From NCBI GenBank assembly GCA_002455335.1, contig DKKP01000253.1, positions 1 to 7,411 of the forward strand: a stretch of DNA of 7,411 bases, read 5' to 3'. The translations under genes and the position numbers were made by a program. This document shows positions 5,645 through 7,411 of this stretch, in pieces; the stretch's first letter is position 1, and each line of letters opens with the position of its first letter. This DNA comes from Anaerolineales bacterium UBA6663 (GTDB lineage: Bacteria; Chloroflexota; Anaerolineae; Anaerolineales; UBA6663). The notes below the pieces were generated by a model that saw nothing but the letters and a program-made list of their open reading frames with translations, did not search any database and was not told the origin of the DNA.

Positions 5645-6337
5645 ATGACCCCTTCACAGTCTGGGTGGCGTGAACGTGCGTCGGCGCTCCTGCGCGACCA
5701 CAAAGCCGTGATCGGGATCGAGCTGCTGGTCATGGTGCTGATCCAGCTCCTGGCTGCCTTCCGCGTGATCCCGACGACCGCGATCTTCTTCGTTCTGCTG
5801 GGTTGGATCTCGCTCCGGCTGCGTCGGATGGGCTGGCGCAGCGTCGGCCTGGCTCGCCCCGCCCAGTGGGGCTGGACCATCGGCGTGGCCCTGCTCCTCG
5901 CCGCCGCCTTCCAGGCGACCTCGATCGTGTTGATCGTGCCGGCACTCGAACGCCTGACCGGCACGCCACTCGATCTGAGCCAGTTTGAAGAGCTGCGGTC
6001 GAATGTGCCCCTCCTGTTGATCGCCCTTGTCGTGTCCTGGACCTATGCGGCCTTCATCGAAGAGATGGCGTATCGCGGCTACCTGATGAACCGGCTCGCA
6101 GACGTGCTGGGCCCCGGGCGCCTGGGGTGGATCGTCGCGGCTGTGGTGAGCTCCGTGATGTTCGGGCTGGGGCACTCGTACCAGGGCATCAGCGGCGTGA
6201 TCGAAACGACCCTCTCGGCCGGCATGATGGCCGGGGCGTATTTCCTCGGCAGGCGCAATCTGTGGCTGCCGATCCTTGTGCATGGCTTCAAGGACACCAT
6301 CGGCTTCATCCTGATCTTCAGCGGGCTTTATCCTTAG
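5645..6337 (+). CDS. CPBP family intramembrane metalloprotease (host locus)
   Basis: This is a 230-residue multi-pass membrane protein of the CPBP/Rce1-like family. Conserved residues are E139-E140 and R144 (EEMAYR), F173 and H177 (FGLGH), and H213 with D217 (HGFKD). All active-site positions are kept. Hydrophobic segments lie at about 20-39, 43-56, 76-99, 121-138, 160-175, 187-201 and 206-227. The frame is open further upstream to 5285, but that part overlaps the helicase gene and is Arg/Cys-rich and low in complexity. ATG 5645, preceded by GGGAG about 9 bases upstream, gives a normal family length. Its codon use matches the GC-rich host genes. It is clearly different in sequence from the element-borne CPBP at 2662. 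The substrate is unknown; maturation of peptides or of membrane proteins is typical for the family. Confidence 0.9.
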   Translation: MTPSQSGWRERASALLRDHKAVIGIELLVMVLIQLLAAFRVIPTTAIFFVLLGWISLRLRRMGWRSVGLARPAQWGWTIGVALLLAAAFQATSIVLIVPALERLTGTPLDLSQFEELRSNVPLLLIALVVSWTYAAFIEEMAYRGYLMNRLADVLGPGRLGWIVAAVVSSVMFGLGHSYQGISGVIETTLSAGMMAGAYFLGRRNLWLPILVHGFKDTIGFILIFSGLYP

Positions 6338-6358
6338 GCCCGCTTCGACTTCGGGCTT
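6320..6358 (+). terminator. Overlapping hairpins at the end of the CPBP gene
   Basis: AGCGGGC (6320-6326) pairs perfectly with GCCCGCT (6338-6344) around the stop codon. GCCCG (6338-6342) can instead pair with CGGGC (6352-6356), which is followed by TT. The two stems exclude each other. No long T-run is present, so termination is only a possibility. Confidence 0.35.
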
Positions 6359-6396
6359 GAGGCTGCCGCAACAACGCCACCGCCTCCCCATCCATC

Positions 6397-7411
6397 ATGG
6401 CCAGCCTGCTCCTCCACCACATCGACACCCTGGCGACGTTCGACGCAGACCGTCGCCGGCTCCGCAATGCCTGGGTGCTCATCCACGACAACCTGATCGA
6501 GGCCGTGGGCGAGGGCGATGAGCCCGCGCCGGCCGCCGATCAGCGCCTCGACCTCACCGGCCGCGTGGTCCTGCCGGGGCTGATCAACACCCACCATCAC
6601 CAGTTCCAGAGCCTGCTCCGCAACGTGCCGGCTCTGCAGGACTCGGCGCTGTTTCCCTGGCTGCGCGATCTCGGCCGGCTGATGGGCGAGCTGACCGATG
6701 AGGATCTGTATATCGCGTCCCTGCTCAACCACGCCGAGCTGCTGTTGTCGGGCTGCACGACGGCGACGGACCATCATTACCTCAAGGTCAACGACATCCG
6801 CTTCGACACCTGCATCGAAGCGGCCCGCGACGCCGGCATCCGCTTTCACCTGCTGCGCGGCAGCAGTTCGATGGGGCAGAGCCAGGGCGGGATCCCGCCG
6901 GACGATCAGGTCGAACGCGAAGACGACATCCTGGCCGATTGCGAGCGCCTGATCCAGGCCTATCACGACCCGCGGCCCGGCGCGATGACGCGCGTCGACC
7001 TGGCGCCCGGCTCGCCTTTCGCCGTCACGGCGCGGCTGATGCAGCAGAGCGTCGAGCTCGCGCGCCGGCATGGGGTGGGGAGCCACACGCACCTCGCTCA
7101 ATCCGCGGAGGACGAGCAATACATGCACGCGAAGTATGGCCGTTCGTCCGTCGAAATGGCCGAGGAGTGGGGCTGGCTCGGCCCGGACGTGTGGTTCGCA
7201 CACGCGACCTGCCTGAGCGACAGCGACGTGGCACGCGTGGGGCGGACCCACACGGGCATCGCGCACTGCCCGAATTCGAACATGTACACGGCCGCCGGGT
7301 GCTGCCGGGTGCCGGATCTGCTGCAGGCCGGGGCGACCGTCGCCATCGGCGTGGACGGGAGCGCCGCGAACAACGCCTCGAACCTCATCGATGAGGTGCG
7401 CAACGCGCTGC
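6397..7411 (+). CDS. Amidohydrolase, 8-oxoguanine deaminase-like (partial, 3' end beyond window)
   Basis: This is a metal-dependent hydrolase of the cytosine-deaminase/TRZ-ATZ branch. It starts at ATG 6397 and is open for 338 codons to the window end, about three quarters of the usual 440-460 residues. The layout is an N-terminal beta segment (DTLATFDADRR...AWVLIHDNLIEAVG), then VVLPGLINTHHHQFQSLL with metal ligands H66 and H68. These are followed by SGCTTATDHHY, GSSSMGQSQGGIPPDD (157-170), SHTHLAQ with H232, FAHATCL with H269, HCPNSNM (290-296) and GVDGSAANNASN with D320. The S-M-x-x-S-x-GG-x-PPD loop and overall spacing best fit 8-oxoguanine deaminase, which converts oxidised guanine to urate and ammonia. 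Hydroxytriazine hydrolases are close relatives and remain possible. Residue 235 is Gln where this superfamily normally has catalytic Glu. No Shine-Dalgarno sequence is seen before the start, and the gene follows the CPBP stop by 59 bases. Confidence 0.85.
   Translation, partial: MASLLLHHIDTLATFDADRRRLRNAWVLIHDNLIEAVGEGDEPAPAADQRLDLTGRVVLPGLINTHHHQFQSLLRNVPALQDSALFPWLRDLGRLMGELTDEDLYIASLLNHAELLLSGCTTATDHHYLKVNDIRFDTCIEAARDAGIRFHLLRGSSSMGQSQGGIPPDDQVEREDDILADCERLIQAYHDPRPGAMTRVDLAPGSPFAVTARLMQQSVELARRHGVGSHTHLAQSAEDEQYMHAKYGRSSVEMAEEWGWLGPDVWFAHATCLSDSDVARVGRTHTGIAHCPNSNMYTAAGCCRVPDLLQAGATVAIGVDGSAANNASNLIDEVRNAL

Noticed and set aside
6334..7266. 310-codon minus-strand open frame at the right end.
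   Set aside because: The plus strand encodes an amidohydrolase with all metal-binding motifs in order. The reverse frame has no recognisable protein.
1..7411. CRISPR array, tRNA or rRNA genes.
   Set aside because: No regularly spaced short repeats, and no tRNA- or rRNA-like sequence, were recognised on either strand.

Overview
The window is GC-rich bacterial DNA with dense, mostly plus-strand genes. Codon use is strongly G/C-ending except in an inserted segment at about 2.3-4.5 kb, which is visibly richer in A/T. No marker fixes the taxon. A high-GC environmental bacterium, possibly Chloroflexota, is a weak guess from the mix of genes.

Layout. (1) 1-1074: the C-terminal part of a Upf1/DNA2-type superfamily 1 (SF1) helicase that enters from upstream. 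(2) 1084-2288 plus 4491-5340: a second, UvrD-like SF1 helicase with an unusual N-terminal domain, closely following the first and probably in its operon. It is cut in two by an insertion. (3) 2289-4485: a 2197-bp mobile element with no transposase. It has two 297-bp inverted arms (291/297 identical) flanked by a perfect 5-bp target duplication, AATCA. Removing the element and one AATCA copy rejoins the helicase exactly in frame to give 684 codons plus a stop. Between the arms is a minus-strand cargo operon: a TetR-family repressor with a readable promoter and operator, then a CPBP-type (Rce1-like) membrane protease. (4) 5341-5644: a spacer with a terminator candidate and GTATC half-sites. (5) 5645-6337: a second, unrelated CPBP protease belonging to the host locus. 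(6) 6397 to the end: an amidohydrolase closest to 8-oxoguanine deaminases, running off the window. It has Gln where the family's catalytic Glu is expected.

The main discovery is the element. Each 297-bp arm is itself bounded by related 38-bp sequences in inverted orientation (28/38 identical, both TAACG...CGTTA). The whole therefore looks like two copies of a miniature element (MITE) flanking a regulated cargo operon: a composite transposon built from MITEs and moved by a transposase encoded elsewhere. The GGGG termini and 5-bp duplication recall Tn3-family elements, but the rest of the terminus matches that family only weakly.

The two helicases look like a nucleic-acid-processing or defence operon whose second gene has been inactivated, possibly reversibly. 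The cargo TetR and CPBP genes form a self-contained regulated unit that travels independently.
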